A stretch of 64,000 nucleotides of DNA from Amycolatopsis saalfeldensis (GTDB lineage: Bacteria > Actinomycetota > Actinomycetes > Mycobacteriales > Pseudonocardiaceae). Below the pieces are notes generated by a model that was not told the DNA's origin, searched no databases, and saw only the letters and a program-made list of their open reading frames with translations. Position numbers and translations under genes: made by a program. The DNA lies in contig NZ_FOEF01000016.1 of assembly GCF_900110575.1 (NCBI RefSeq), forward strand, positions 124,001 through 188,000, given 5' to 3'. Below, piece after piece: positions 15,387 through 23,374 of this stretch (positions are counted from its first letter, which is position 1; each line of letters begins with the position of its first letter).

Positions 15387-16664
15387 ATGCAGGGAGCCGT
15401 CTCCCGGGGCACGCTTTCGGCGTGGCCCGGCTGGCCGTCCCGCTGGACGATGTGGTCCGTCGCCCGGAGACGCTGGATCGTGTACGCGGTCGGGTGCGAG
15501 CTGGTGACCACGGTGGCCGTCATCGGCGGGCTGGTGGTCGAGTTCGGCGGGCCGGTGCAGCCGGTGGCGTTCCTGGTGCTGGTCGGGCTCGGCATCGCGC
15601 AGGCGGAGATGGCGCGGCGGATCGAGCGGGCGCGCCGGTGGATGAGCGGCCAGACGCACATCAACGTCACGTCCGTCTGGTACCTCGCCGGCGCCTTCCT
15701 GCTTCCGCCCGCGTGGGTCGCGTTGCTCGCGCTCGTGCTGTACCTGCATCTGTGGCTGCGCGTCTGGCGAGGCGTGCGTACGAGGCCCGCGCATCGCTTC
15801 GCGGCCAGCACGGCGTGGGCCATGCTTTCCTGCTTCGCGGCTTCCGCGGTACTCACGATCGACGGCCTCAACCAGGCCGGCCTCGAAACCTGGCGCGGCG
15901 TGTTCGCGCTGGTGCTGGCGGCGGCGGTGTTCGAGCTGGTGAACGTCGCGCTCGTCTCCGTCGGGATCTACCTCTACACGGCCAGCCGCGCGGCCGCGGA
16001 CCTGATCGGCACCTGGGAGGACAACGCCTTCGAGCTGGCCACCCTGTGCCTCGGCGGGCTGGCGGCGCTCGCGCTCGTCGCGCAGCCGGTGCTGGTGGTC
16101 TTCGTGGTCGCCCCGTTGCTGCTGTTGCACCGTTACCTGCTGCTGAAACAGCAGTTGCAGGTCGCCGCGGTCACGGACGAGAAGACCGGCCTGCTGAACA
16201 CCGCCGGCTGGCACGATCTCGCCACGCGCGAGTACACCCGCGCGCGCCGTCGCGGCCCGGGCAGCGAGTTCGCCGTGCTGATGATCGACCTCGACCACTT
16301 CAAGCGCATCAACGACACCTATGGCCACTTGACCGGCGACGAGGTGCTGGCCGCCGTCGCCGTGGCGATCGAGGATTCGGTGCGCACCAGCGACACCGTC
16401 GGCCGGTTCGGCGGTGAGGAGTTCGTGGTGCTGTTGCCGGCCACCGGCGACACGCACGTGCTGGGCATCGCCGAACGCGTCCGCGTCGCGGTGGGGGAGC
16501 TGTCCGTGATCGTCTCCGGTTCCGCCCGGGTCGACGGGCTTTCGGTCTCCGTCGGCGTCGCCTGTTACCCGGCGGCCGGCGCCACGCTCGACCAGGTGCT
16601 GCGCTCCGCCGACGCCGCGCTGTACCGGGCGAAGGACGCCGGGCGCAACCGCGTGGCCGTGTGA
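15387..16664 (+). CDS. Membrane diguanylate cyclase (GGDEF)
   Basis: 425-residue protein with about six to seven hydrophobic segments between residues 30 and 250, then a GGDEF domain. The catalytic site is G-G-E-E-F near 342-346 and the upstream metal-site segment is D-L-D-H-F-K-R-I-N-D-T-Y-G-H. R-T-S-D lies exactly five residues before GGEEF, an inhibitory I-site, so product feedback is likely. It should make cyclic di-GMP at the membrane in response to a signal sensed by the unassigned N-terminal region. No EAL domain follows. It stands alone between coxG and a monooxygenase gene on the same strand. Confidence 0.92.
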   Translation: MQGAVSRGTLSAWPGWPSRWTMWSVARRRWIVYAVGCELVTTVAVIGGLVVEFGGPVQPVAFLVLVGLGIAQAEMARRIERARRWMSGQTHINVTSVWYLAGAFLLPPAWVALLALVLYLHLWLRVWRGVRTRPAHRFAASTAWAMLSCFAASAVLTIDGLNQAGLETWRGVFALVLAAAVFELVNVALVSVGIYLYTASRAAADLIGTWEDNAFELATLCLGGLAALALVAQPVLVVFVVAPLLLLHRYLLLKQQLQVAAVTDEKTGLLNTAGWHDLATREYTRARRRGPGSEFAVLMIDLDHFKRINDTYGHLTGDEVLAAVAVAIEDSVRTSDTVGRFGGEEFVVLLPATGDTHVLGIAERVRVAVGELSVIVSGSARVDGLSVSVGVACYPAAGATLDQVLRSADAALYRAKDAGRNRVAV

Positions 16665-16708
16665 GCCTGGGCTCGAAATACCGGGCCGCCATTGTTGTTG
16701 AACGTTGT

Positions 16709-17767
16709 ATGAGTGCCGATCACGAGCCGGACGTGGTGGTCATCGGGGCCGGGCAGGCCGGTCTCTCGGCCGCCTACCACCTGCGTCGCGCGGGTTTCGC
16801 CGATGAGTCGGGTTTTGTGGTGCTGGACCACGGAAAACGCCCGGGCGGCGCGTGGCAGTACCGCTGGCCGTCGCTGGTGCTGGGCAAGGTGCACGGCATC
16901 TACGACCTGCCCGGCATGGCGTTCGGCACGCCGGACATCACGCGCCCGGCCAGTGAAGTCGTGTCCGAGTACTTCGGCCGGTTCGAGAAGACGTTCTCGC
17001 TGCCCGTGCGGCGGCCCGTCGACGTCACGGCGGTTCGGCGCGAGGGCGGCCGGCTGCTCGTCGAGAGCCCGGCCGAGACGTGGGCCGCGCGCGCCGTGAT
17101 CAGCGCGACGGGCACGTGGGACCGGCCGTTCTGGCCGCACTACCCGGGCCAGGAGACGTTCGCCGGACGGCAGGTGCACACGGCCGACTACACCGGCGCG
17201 GAGCAGTTCCGCGGGCACCGCGTGGTGGTGGTCGGCGGTGGGACGTCGGCCGTCCAGCTGCTGATGGAAATCGGCCCGGTCGCGCGCTCGACGACCTGGG
17301 TCACGCGCCGTCCGCCGGTGTGGCGCGAGGAGCCGTTCAGCGAAGACTGGGGCCGTGACGCCGTCGCGAAGGTCGAACGGCGGGTGCGCGAAGGCCTGCC
17401 GCCGGAAAGTGTGGTCAGCGTGACCGACCTGGCGGTGACGCCCGAAGTGCGCGCCGCCCGTGCGGCCGGTTTCCTCGACCGCAGGCCGATGTTCGAGCGG
17501 CTGGTGCCCGAAGGCGTCGTCTGGGCGGACGGCACCTTCGAGCCCGCCGACATGATCCTCTGGGCGACCGGTTTCCGCGCCGCCCTCGACCACCTCGCGC
17601 CGCTGCGCCTGCGCACGCCGGGCGGCGGCATCCGGATGGACGGCACCCGCGTGGTCGACGAGCCGCGGCTGCACCTGGTCGGCTACGGCCCGTCGGCCAG
17701 CACCGTCGGCGCCAACCGCGCGGGCCGCGCCGCCGTGCACGAGGTGCGGCGGCTGCTCGGACGTTAG
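16709..17767 (+). CDS. Flavin-containing monooxygenase-like NAD(P)/FAD oxidoreductase
   Basis: 352-residue flavoprotein of the FMO/CzcO type. FAD-binding Rossmann motif G-A-G-Q-A-G-L-S-A-A-Y-H near residue 10; second nucleotide-binding motif V-G-G-G-T-S-A-V-Q-L near 175; and the A-T-G-F motif near 287. P-G-G-A-W-Q-Y-R-W-P-S-L resembles the FMO pre-fingerprint region. A complete Baeyer-Villiger or FMO signature was not found, so the substrate is unknown. I chose the ATG at 16709; an upstream ATG/GTG near 16661 would add 16 unrelated residues. The stop overlaps the reverse-strand stop of the decayed MFS gene. Confidence 0.82.
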   Translation: MSADHEPDVVVIGAGQAGLSAAYHLRRAGFADESGFVVLDHGKRPGGAWQYRWPSLVLGKVHGIYDLPGMAFGTPDITRPASEVVSEYFGRFEKTFSLPVRRPVDVTAVRREGGRLLVESPAETWAARAVISATGTWDRPFWPHYPGQETFAGRQVHTADYTGAEQFRGHRVVVVGGGTSAVQLLMEIGPVARSTTWVTRRPPVWREEPFSEDWGRDAVAKVERRVREGLPPESVVSVTDLAVTPEVRAARAAGFLDRRPMFERLVPEGVVWADGTFEPADMILWATGFRAALDHLAPLRLRTPGGGIRMDGTRVVDEPRLHLVGYGPSASTVGANRAGRAAVHEVRRLLGR

Positions 17768-19019
17768 CGGCGCGGGTCCTTGGGTGCGCGGTCGAAGACC
17801 GTCATGAGCAGCACGACCACGCTGACCGCGGCGCCTGCTGGTAAAGGGCCGTCCGGTTGTTGACGGTGGTCGCGCCCAGCGTGATCGCGAACAGCAGCGT
17901 CACGCCGACGATGAGCAGGACCGGAGTGGTGATCAGCAGGACGGCGGCCGAGGCGAGGATCAGACTCGCCGCACCGGCGATGAGCGGGCCGCGTACGAGG
18001 TTGCGGGCGGAGATCGGCTGCGACACCGCCGCGGCGAGGATGCCCATCGGCAGCAGCACGAGCCCGGCTTCCTGGAGCGGGAGCCCATGGGCGGCCTCCA
18101 GCCACTGGGTCAGGCCGTAGAGCACGGTGTAGAACGCCAGCAGCGTGAGTGCCCCGCGCAGGTACGTGCGGGTGAGCGCGAGGTTGGACACGAGCAGCCG
18201 CAGATCGATGAACGGCGTGGCCGACCGCCGTTCCCACATCGCCAGCAAAGCGCCCAGCCCGACGGAAATCCCGAGGGGAAGCCAATTCGGCGCCGGCAGA
18301 GACAGGAGGAACACCAGCAGGGCGCTCATCATGCCGCCGAACAGCACGATGCCGCCGACGTCGATGCGCCCGGCCAGCTCCCGCAGCGGACGGCGCTCCA
18401 GCGGCGCGTCCCGCGGCACCCACAGGATCGCCAGCACCAGCGCGATCACGGTTACCGGGAGATTGACCAGGAACGCCGAGCGCCAGCCGAACGCGGCCAC
18501 CAGCAGACCGCCGATCGGCGGGCCCACCGCGACTGTGACCGTGCCGGCGATGGACCGGCCGCCGAGCACCCCGCCGGGCGGATCGCTCGGCCCCGCCCCG
18601 AGCGCCCGGCGGCGGATGAGCACCATCGCCGCCGGGTAGCCGGCCGAAGCGCCGATCCCGATCAGGACCCGTGCGACGGTCAGCGTTGCCAAGCCACCGC
18701 CGAAGCCGCCGACCAGGCCGCCCACGAGCACCAGCGCGATGCCGGTGAGGAACACCCGGCGCGGGCCCAGCTCTTCGGCGAGCTTGCCCGCGGTGGGCTG
18801 GGCGACCGAGCTCGCCAGGTAGAGCGCCGACACCAGGACCGCGGTCGCCCCGACGGACACGCCCATCGCGTGCGAGATCGGCACCAGCGCGGTCGCGATG
18901 AACGAGCTGTTGATCGGGTTCAGCGCCGAGCTGATGTACAGCGGCGTGACGAAGCGCCACGAGAACGCCCCGCGTTCACGATCGTCGACCGCGCGCCCGG
19001 TGGTGCCGGAGGAGGTCAT
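17764..19019 (-). pseudogene. MFS drug-efflux-type transporter with internal 3' deletion/frameshift
   Basis: Drug:H+ antiporter-like MFS protein. From ATG 19019 the frame is good for about 396 residues with many membrane helices, then after V-N-N-R-T-A-L-Y-Q-Q-A-P it runs into a short nonsense tail (R-S-A-W-S-C-C-S) ending at 17802. A normal transporter C-terminus, V-S-V-V-V-L-L-M-T-V-F-D-R, continues in a different frame up to a TAA at 17764-17766 that overlaps the monooxygenase stop. Family members have roughly 45-55 further residues between these parts. The simplest reading is an out-of-frame internal deletion near 17835-17845. If translated, the protein lacks its last two helices. Confidence 0.7.
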
Positions 19020-19026
19020 CGGCCGG

Positions 19027-19381
19027 TCAGTCTTCGCGGACCAGTGACTTCAGGTCGGACGTCGTGATCACGTCCGCCTGGCCCCTCGCGCACTTCCAGC
19101 GCGGGATCGATTTCCAGCGACGGGTCCCCGTCGGGGAACAGGCGCCCCTGCTTGGCGAAGCCGAACGCCTTGTGGCGGTGGGGGATCGCGTCGTAGTCCT
19201 CCGGCGCGAAGGCCACTCGCACGAACACGACCTGGACGCGGTGCTCACGCGCCCAGTCCAGCGCGATCTTGGCGTTCTCCAGCACGGCGGCCGAGCCGGC
19301 GAGGTGGCTCAGGATCTCGGGCTGGAAGTCCATCAGCAGCAGCGCGGTCCGCCGCGCTTCGATGATCGGCTCGGTGGTCAC
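19027..19381 (-). pseudogene. Isochorismatase-family cysteine hydrolase, internally deleted
   Basis: The frame from GTG 19381 reads as a cysteine hydrolase N-terminus (T-A-L-L-L-M-D-F-Q-P-E-I-L, with the catalytic Asp in M-D-F-Q) through H-R-V-Q-V-V-F-V-R-V-A-F to P-A-L-E-V-R-E-G. It then loses family resemblance. The expected C-terminus, Q-A-D-V-I-T-T-S-D-L-K-S-L-V-R-E-D and a stop, follows at once in another frame, ending at 19027. The middle of the domain, including the segment that should carry the nucleophilic Cys, is missing (about 70-80 residues by comparison with the family). It lies 7 bp from the MFS start in the same orientation. Confidence 0.7.
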
Positions 19382-19673
19382 GGAACTTGCTCTCCTTCGG
19401 CTGCGGACCGAGTCCGCGCCCGCCGACCGGCGCTGGGCGTGGTCGCAGATCACCACCCTCAGCCGGATCGGCGAGGAAGGGCCGACGACGGTCAGCGCCC
19501 TCGCCGCGGCGGAGCACGTCCGTCCCCAGTCGATGGCCGAGACGGTGGCCGCCCTCGATCGCGAGGGGCTCGTCGCCCGCGGTCCGGATCCCACCGACGG
19601 GCGCAAGACGCTCATCTCCGTGACCGAAGGCGGCGCAGATCATGGAGCGCCTCGCCGACGCGTGAGGGTTTGA
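19362..19673 (+). pseudogene. MarR-family regulator, internally deleted near the 3' end
   Basis: Divergent from, and overlapping, the hydrolase start. It encodes a MarR winged helix: V-S-A-L-A-A-A-E-H-V-R-P-Q-S-M-A-E-T-V-A-A-L, then P-D-P-T-D-G-R-K-T-L-I-S-V-T-E. Right after this the frame goes to A-D-H-G-A-P-R-R-R-V-R-V and stops at 19673. In another frame the same bases give a typical MarR end, A-A-Q-I-M-E-R-L-A-D-A with a stop at 19663-19665. About 35-40 residues of the dimerisation helix appear to be missing. The HTH could still be made, but dimerisation should fail. Confidence 0.65.
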
Positions 19674-19713
19674 CCCCGCTGTGCCGACGGTCCGCAGATG
19701 CCGTCGGCTCTGC

Positions 19714-19748
19714 TACGCTCGATCGCGCTAACACTTTACGACGTAAAG
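19714..19748 (+). promoter_or_regulatory. Promoter and 15-bp TetR-type operator for the hydrolase gene
   Basis: TACGCT at 19714-19719 resembles a -10 box. About 15 bases further on lies a perfect odd palindrome CTTTACG-A-CGTAAAG (19734-19748), close to the expected transcription start and just before the hydrolase ATG. The arrangement suggests repression by a TetR-like dimer. No intact TetR gene is adjacent. Confidence 0.55.
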
Positions 19749-19761
19749 AGATGGGCGGGGC

Positions 19762-20586
19762 ATGGTTGAGACCACATTGAGCGACGGCAGTGTGCTCGAC
19801 ATCGAGGTCCACGGCGAAGGTCCGGCGGTGCTGCTCCCGGTGAACCCGCGGCCGGTCGAAGGCGAGCAGGCCGAGGCTATACGGCAGTGGGGCGCGGACC
19901 CGGCGCTCGGCCGGTCACTGATCGACGGGCTGGCCGGATTCCGCGTGGCCGCCTTCGATTACGAGGGGCACGTCCTCGCGCATCCGCGGCCGGACAGCCT
20001 CACTCCGGCCGCCGTCGCCGCCGATTTCCTGGCGGTCGCGGACGCGGTGGGGGCGCCACGGTTCGCGTACTACGGCTATTCGTGGCTCGCGCTGGCCGGG
20101 CTTCAGCTGGCGCTGCGCACCGATCGGCTCGACGGATTGGCCATGGGCGGTTTTCCTCCGCTCGACGGGCCGTACGCCGAAATGCTGACGGTCACGCGGG
20201 CCACCCACGCGATGGCCGTCGCCGGGCCGTCGGAAACCCACCAGACCACGGAAAAGGGTGACTGGGACTCCGTCGAAGTCACTATGTCGACCGGCCAGAC
20301 CCAGCAGTTCGTCACGCTGTACGAGGCCCTGCAAGGCTTCGACGACCACTCGGCCCGGCCCGCCTGCCCGCGTCTGTGCTTCGCGGGCTCGGCGGACCGG
20401 ATCGAGTACGGCGCACGCTGGGGCGGTGTCACGGTCGACATCGCGGCCCCGTTGACGGCCCGCCGCGCCGAGCTGGCCGAGCGCGGCTGGACCGTCGAGG
20501 TGCTCGATGGGCTGGACCACACGACCGCCATGCAGGCCAAGGCGGTCCTGCCGGTGCTGCGGCCCTGGCTCGAACGGCTTTACTGA
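19762..20586 (+). CDS. Alpha/beta hydrolase
   Basis: 274-residue alpha/beta-hydrolase-fold protein. The nucleophile elbow is G-Y-S-W-L (near residue 96) rather than the usual G-x-S-x-G, with tryptophan at the fourth position. F-A-G-S-A-D-R-I-E-Y supplies the probable acid and L-D-H-T-T-A-M the probable catalytic His near the C-terminus. The oxyanion strand H-G-E-G-P-A-V-L-L-P is present. Unlike its left neighbours this frame is intact. Substrate unknown. Its stop overlaps the iolD stop on the other strand by a few bases. Confidence 0.8.
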   Translation: MVETTLSDGSVLDIEVHGEGPAVLLPVNPRPVEGEQAEAIRQWGADPALGRSLIDGLAGFRVAAFDYEGHVLAHPRPDSLTPAAVAADFLAVADAVGAPRFAYYGYSWLALAGLQLALRTDRLDGLAMGGFPPLDGPYAEMLTVTRATHAMAVAGPSETHQTTEKGDWDSVEVTMSTGQTQQFVTLYEALQGFDDHSARPACPRLCFAGSADRIEYGARWGGVTVDIAAPLTARRAELAERGWTVEVLDGLDHTTAMQAKAVLPVLRPWLERLY

Positions 20587-22487
20587 CGCAGGTAGCGCAC
20601 CTGCCCGGGCTTCGCGGCGTCGAAGTCCGGGCGGCCGGAGAGGTGCTCCGGCACGCCGACCTCCCACCACGCGCCGGCCTCCGTCCAGGCCGAAGGCTGG
20701 GTCCGCACCACAACCACCGCGGGGCGGCTCTCCGCGACAGCGGCAGCGCGGGCCTTCGCGTACGCGTCGCGCACGTCGTCCAGCGACGTCGCGGTGAAGA
20801 CCGCGCAGCCCAAAGACTCGGCGTGACGCGCGAAGTCCACGCGTGGCGGCGAAGCGTGCGAAGTCCGGCAGTCGGCGTAGAAGTTGTTGAACGGCTTGCC
20901 GCCCTGCCCCTGCTGAAGCCGCGCGATGACTGCGTAGCCGTCGTTGTCGCAGACGACCGCGACGAGCGGGTGGCCCGCGAAGGCGGCCGAGAACAGGTCC
21001 GAGTTCAGCATCAGGTACGAGCCGTCGCCGAGGAGCGTGGTCACCAGGCCTTCGGTGTGCGCGATCGCCGCGCCCCATGCGCCGGACAGCTCGTAACCCA
21101 TGCAGGAGAAGCCGTACTCGACGTCCATGCTCACTTCGCCGGAGCCGCGCCAGCCGCCGATCAGCTCACCGGGCAGGCCGCCCGACGCGGTCATCACGTA
21201 ATCGCGTGGCTCCGAAAGCTCGTTCACCACGCCGACGACCTGCGCGTAGCTGGGGATCTCCGACGGCGCGGCCCGCAGTGAGTCGACGTGGGCGTCCCAG
21301 CGGGCCCGCTCCTCGGCCGCCCGCGCCGTCCACTGTGGATCGACGCGCCAGCTCTCCAGTTGCGCGCCGAGGTCGGCCAGCCCCGCGTCCGCGTCGCCCA
21401 CCACGGCGAGCGCGCCGTGCTTGACCGCGTCGAACCGGGCCGCGTTCAGCGTGACCAGCCGGACGTCGGGGGAGAACACCGTCCACGACGCCGTGGTGAA
21501 GTCCTGCAACCGGGTTCCGACCGCCAGCACCACGTCGGCCGCGGCGGCCAGGACGTTCGCCGAGGTCGAGCCCGTGATGCCCAGCGGCCCGGCGTGCAGC
21601 TCGTGGGTGTGCGGCACCAGCGTCCGGCCCGCAGTGGTCTCCGTGACCGGAATCCCGTGCCGTTGCGCGAAATCCAGCGCGCGGCGGCCGGCGCCCGAAT
21701 ACCGGACGCCGCCGCCCAGCACCAGCAGCGGACGGCGGGCCGAGCGCAGGGCGGCGGCCGCTTCGGTCAGGGCGCGGCGGTCCGGGCGCGGGCGCGGCAG
21801 CCGGTGCGTGACCGGCTCGAACAGCGCCTCGGGGAAGTCGTAGGCCTCGGCCTGGACGTCCTGGGGCAGCGCCAGCGTGACCGGCCCGGCGTCCGCGGGA
21901 TCGGTGAGCACCCGCGCGACCTGCGGCAGCGTCGCCAGCAGTTGCTCGGGCCGGGTGATCCGGTCGAAGTAGCGGCTGACTGCGCGGAAGGCGTCGTTGA
22001 CCGTCGCCGTGCCGTCGTGGAAGGGCTCGACCTGCTGCAGCACCGGGTCCGGCGCGCGGCTGACGAACGTGTCTCCCGGCAGCAGCAGCACCGGCAGCCG
22101 GTTCGCGTGCGCCACCCCCGCCGCGGTCACCATGTTCAGCGCGCCCGGCCCGATCGACGACGTGACCACGCCGACCTGCCGCCGCTGCGTCGCCTTCGCG
22201 TAGCCGACCGCCGCGAGCGCCATGCCCTGCTCGGTGTGCCCGCGCCAGACCGGCATCCGGTCACGCTGCTCTTCCAGCGCGGTGCCGAGGCCGAGCACGT
22301 TGCCGTGCCCGAAGATCGCGAACACGCCGGGGAACAGCGGGACCTCGCGCCCGTCCAGGGTTTCCGAGCGCTGCGCGAGCAGCCAGCGCACCAGCGCCTG
22401 TGCCGTCGTGAGCTTCAGTGTCTTGCGGGGGCCGAGCCCCCGCACCCCCGCCGGGGGCTCTGCCCCCGGACCCCAGGAAGAATTCAT
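20580..22487 (-). CDS. iolD: 3D-(3,5/4)-trihydroxycyclohexane-1,2-dione hydrolase
   Basis: Thiamine-diphosphate enzyme of 635 residues. It opens the ring of trihydroxycyclohexanedione to 5-deoxyglucuronate, the third step of inositol catabolism. Three ThDP-fold domains are visible: the N-terminal PYR domain with G-H-T-E-Q-G-M-A (ThDP-activating Glu), a central domain (L-V-L-G-G-G-V), and a C-terminal PP domain with L-G-D-G-S-Y-L-M-L-N-S for Mg-ThDP. The ATG at 22487 overlaps the iolB stop (ATGA) and has GAGGGA upstream, so it is well supported. Oddly, residues 4-22 are encoded by a GC-rich double-hairpin repeat; typical family similarity begins near L-T-T-A-Q-A-L-V-R-W. Confidence 0.93.
   Translation of the reverse strand: MNSSWGPGAEPPAGVRGLGPRKTLKLTTAQALVRWLLAQRSETLDGREVPLFPGVFAIFGHGNVLGLGTALEEQRDRMPVWRGHTEQGMALAAVGYAKATQRRQVGVVTSSIGPGALNMVTAAGVAHANRLPVLLLPGDTFVSRAPDPVLQQVEPFHDGTATVNDAFRAVSRYFDRITRPEQLLATLPQVARVLTDPADAGPVTLALPQDVQAEAYDFPEALFEPVTHRLPRPRPDRRALTEAAAALRSARRPLLVLGGGVRYSGAGRRALDFAQRHGIPVTETTAGRTLVPHTHELHAGPLGITGSTSANVLAAAADVVLAVGTRLQDFTTASWTVFSPDVRLVTLNAARFDAVKHGALAVVGDADAGLADLGAQLESWRVDPQWTARAAEERARWDAHVDSLRAAPSEIPSYAQVVGVVNELSEPRDYVMTASGGLPGELIGGWRGSGEVSMDVEYGFSCMGYELSGAWGAAIAHTEGLVTTLLGDGSYLMLNSDLFSAAFAGHPLVAVVCDNDGYAVIARLQQGQGGKPFNNFYADCRTSHASPPRVDFARHAESLGCAVFTATSLDDVRDAYAKARAAAVAESRPAVVVVRTQPSAWTEAGAWWEVGVPEHLSGRPDFDAAKPGQVRYLRQ
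22425..22469. repeat. Double-hairpin palindromic repeat inside the iolD 5' end
   Basis: Two perfect 8-bp-arm hairpins lie side by side: GCGGGGGC-CGA-GCCCCCGC (22425-22443) and CCGGGGGC-TCT-GCCCCCGG (22451-22469). Sequences of this kind are common as intergenic palindromic repeats in actinomycetes. Here the element lies just downstream of the coupled iolD start and is translated as part of a Gly/Pro-rich N-terminal extension. Confidence 0.8.
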
Positions 22488-23374
22488 GAGACCCGTCCCT
22501 CGTAACTCGTGACCGGGCACCGCGGGTCGAGGTAGGTGTCCGGCCAGGTGTCGCGGACCCAGCCGTGCGCCGGGTCGTCGCAGAACGCCATGGACCGCTC
22601 CTCGGCCGGGCCGGCCAGCACGTTCAGGTAGTACATCGGGTAGCCCGGCGCCGCGACGCAGGGGCCGTGATACCCGCGCGGGATCAGGAAAACGTCGCTG
22701 TCGCGCACCGCCACGTCTTCGTCCAGCCCGCCGTCCGCGGTGTACGTGCGGTGCAGGCCGAAGCCCTCGCGCGAAGGCGTGACACCGTCCCGTCCGGCGA
22801 TGCGGAAGTAATAGACCTCTTCGTTGACGACCTCGCAGTCCGAGGCCTCGTCGTGTTTGTGCGGCGGGTACGAGGACCAGTTGCCGCCCGGGGTGATCAG
22901 CTCGCACGCGTTCAGCTTGTCCGCGTGGTCCCACACCCCCGGCACGCCGAAATTGGTCACCTGGCGGGTCGCCGGCCCGGCGCCGCGCACCTCCACCGGC
23001 ACGTCCTCGGCCGGGCCGTACTTCGGCTCCAGCTGCAGGGTGCACCGCGCCATCGGCAGCGCGACCTCGGCGCCGGTGGTGGAGGTGAGCACCACTTCGG
23101 CGTCACGGGGCACGTAGGCGAAGTCCGTGACGCGGGTGAACACCGAATCGCGGCCGTCCAGCTCGAACTCCTCGCCGTCGACGCGGACCGAGAGCGAGCC
23201 GGACAGCGGCAGCACGAACGCCTCGAACTCGCCGGTCTCCACCACTCGCGGGAGCCGGGTGCCGATCTTGAGCACCTGCAGCCCGGTGTAGGCCCAGCCC
23301 GCCGCCTCCGGGGTCAGCCGGACCGGGTCGGCGCCGTCGGTCAGTGTCCCGAGTGGACGGTGCAGCTGGCTCAC
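22484..23374 (-). CDS. iolB: 5-deoxy-glucuronate isomerase
   Basis: IolB-family protein, 296 residues, GTG start overlapping the aldolase stop. It isomerises 5-deoxyglucuronate to 2-deoxy-5-keto-gluconate. The double-cupin metal site is recognisable in the second half: Y-P-P-H-K-H-D together with E-E-V-Y-Y-F-R and the later P-R-G-Y-H-G-P, giving the usual His/His/Glu/His set. N-W-S-S-Y-P-P-H-K-H is a hallmark of IolB. It is followed directly by iolD with a 4-bp overlap. Confidence 0.93.
   Translation of the reverse strand: MSQLHRPLGTLTDGADPVRLTPEAAGWAYTGLQVLKIGTRLPRVVETGEFEAFVLPLSGSLSVRVDGEEFELDGRDSVFTRVTDFAYVPRDAEVVLTSTTGAEVALPMARCTLQLEPKYGPAEDVPVEVRGAGPATRQVTNFGVPGVWDHADKLNACELITPGGNWSSYPPHKHDEASDCEVVNEEVYYFRIAGRDGVTPSREGFGLHRTYTADGGLDEDVAVRDSDVFLIPRGYHGPCVAAPGYPMYYLNVLAGPAEERSMAFCDDPAHGWVRDTWPDTYLDPRCPVTSYEGRVS

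Noticed and set aside
17764..19673. Insertion sequence or phage causing the broken genes
   Set aside because: No transposase, inverted terminal repeats, target duplication or phage genes were seen; the losses look like simple internal deletions.
20580..23045. Longer IolD starting upstream within iolB
   Set aside because: The frame stays open by chance in GC-rich DNA. The ATG at 22487 has a ribosome site and the usual 4-bp overlap with iolB.
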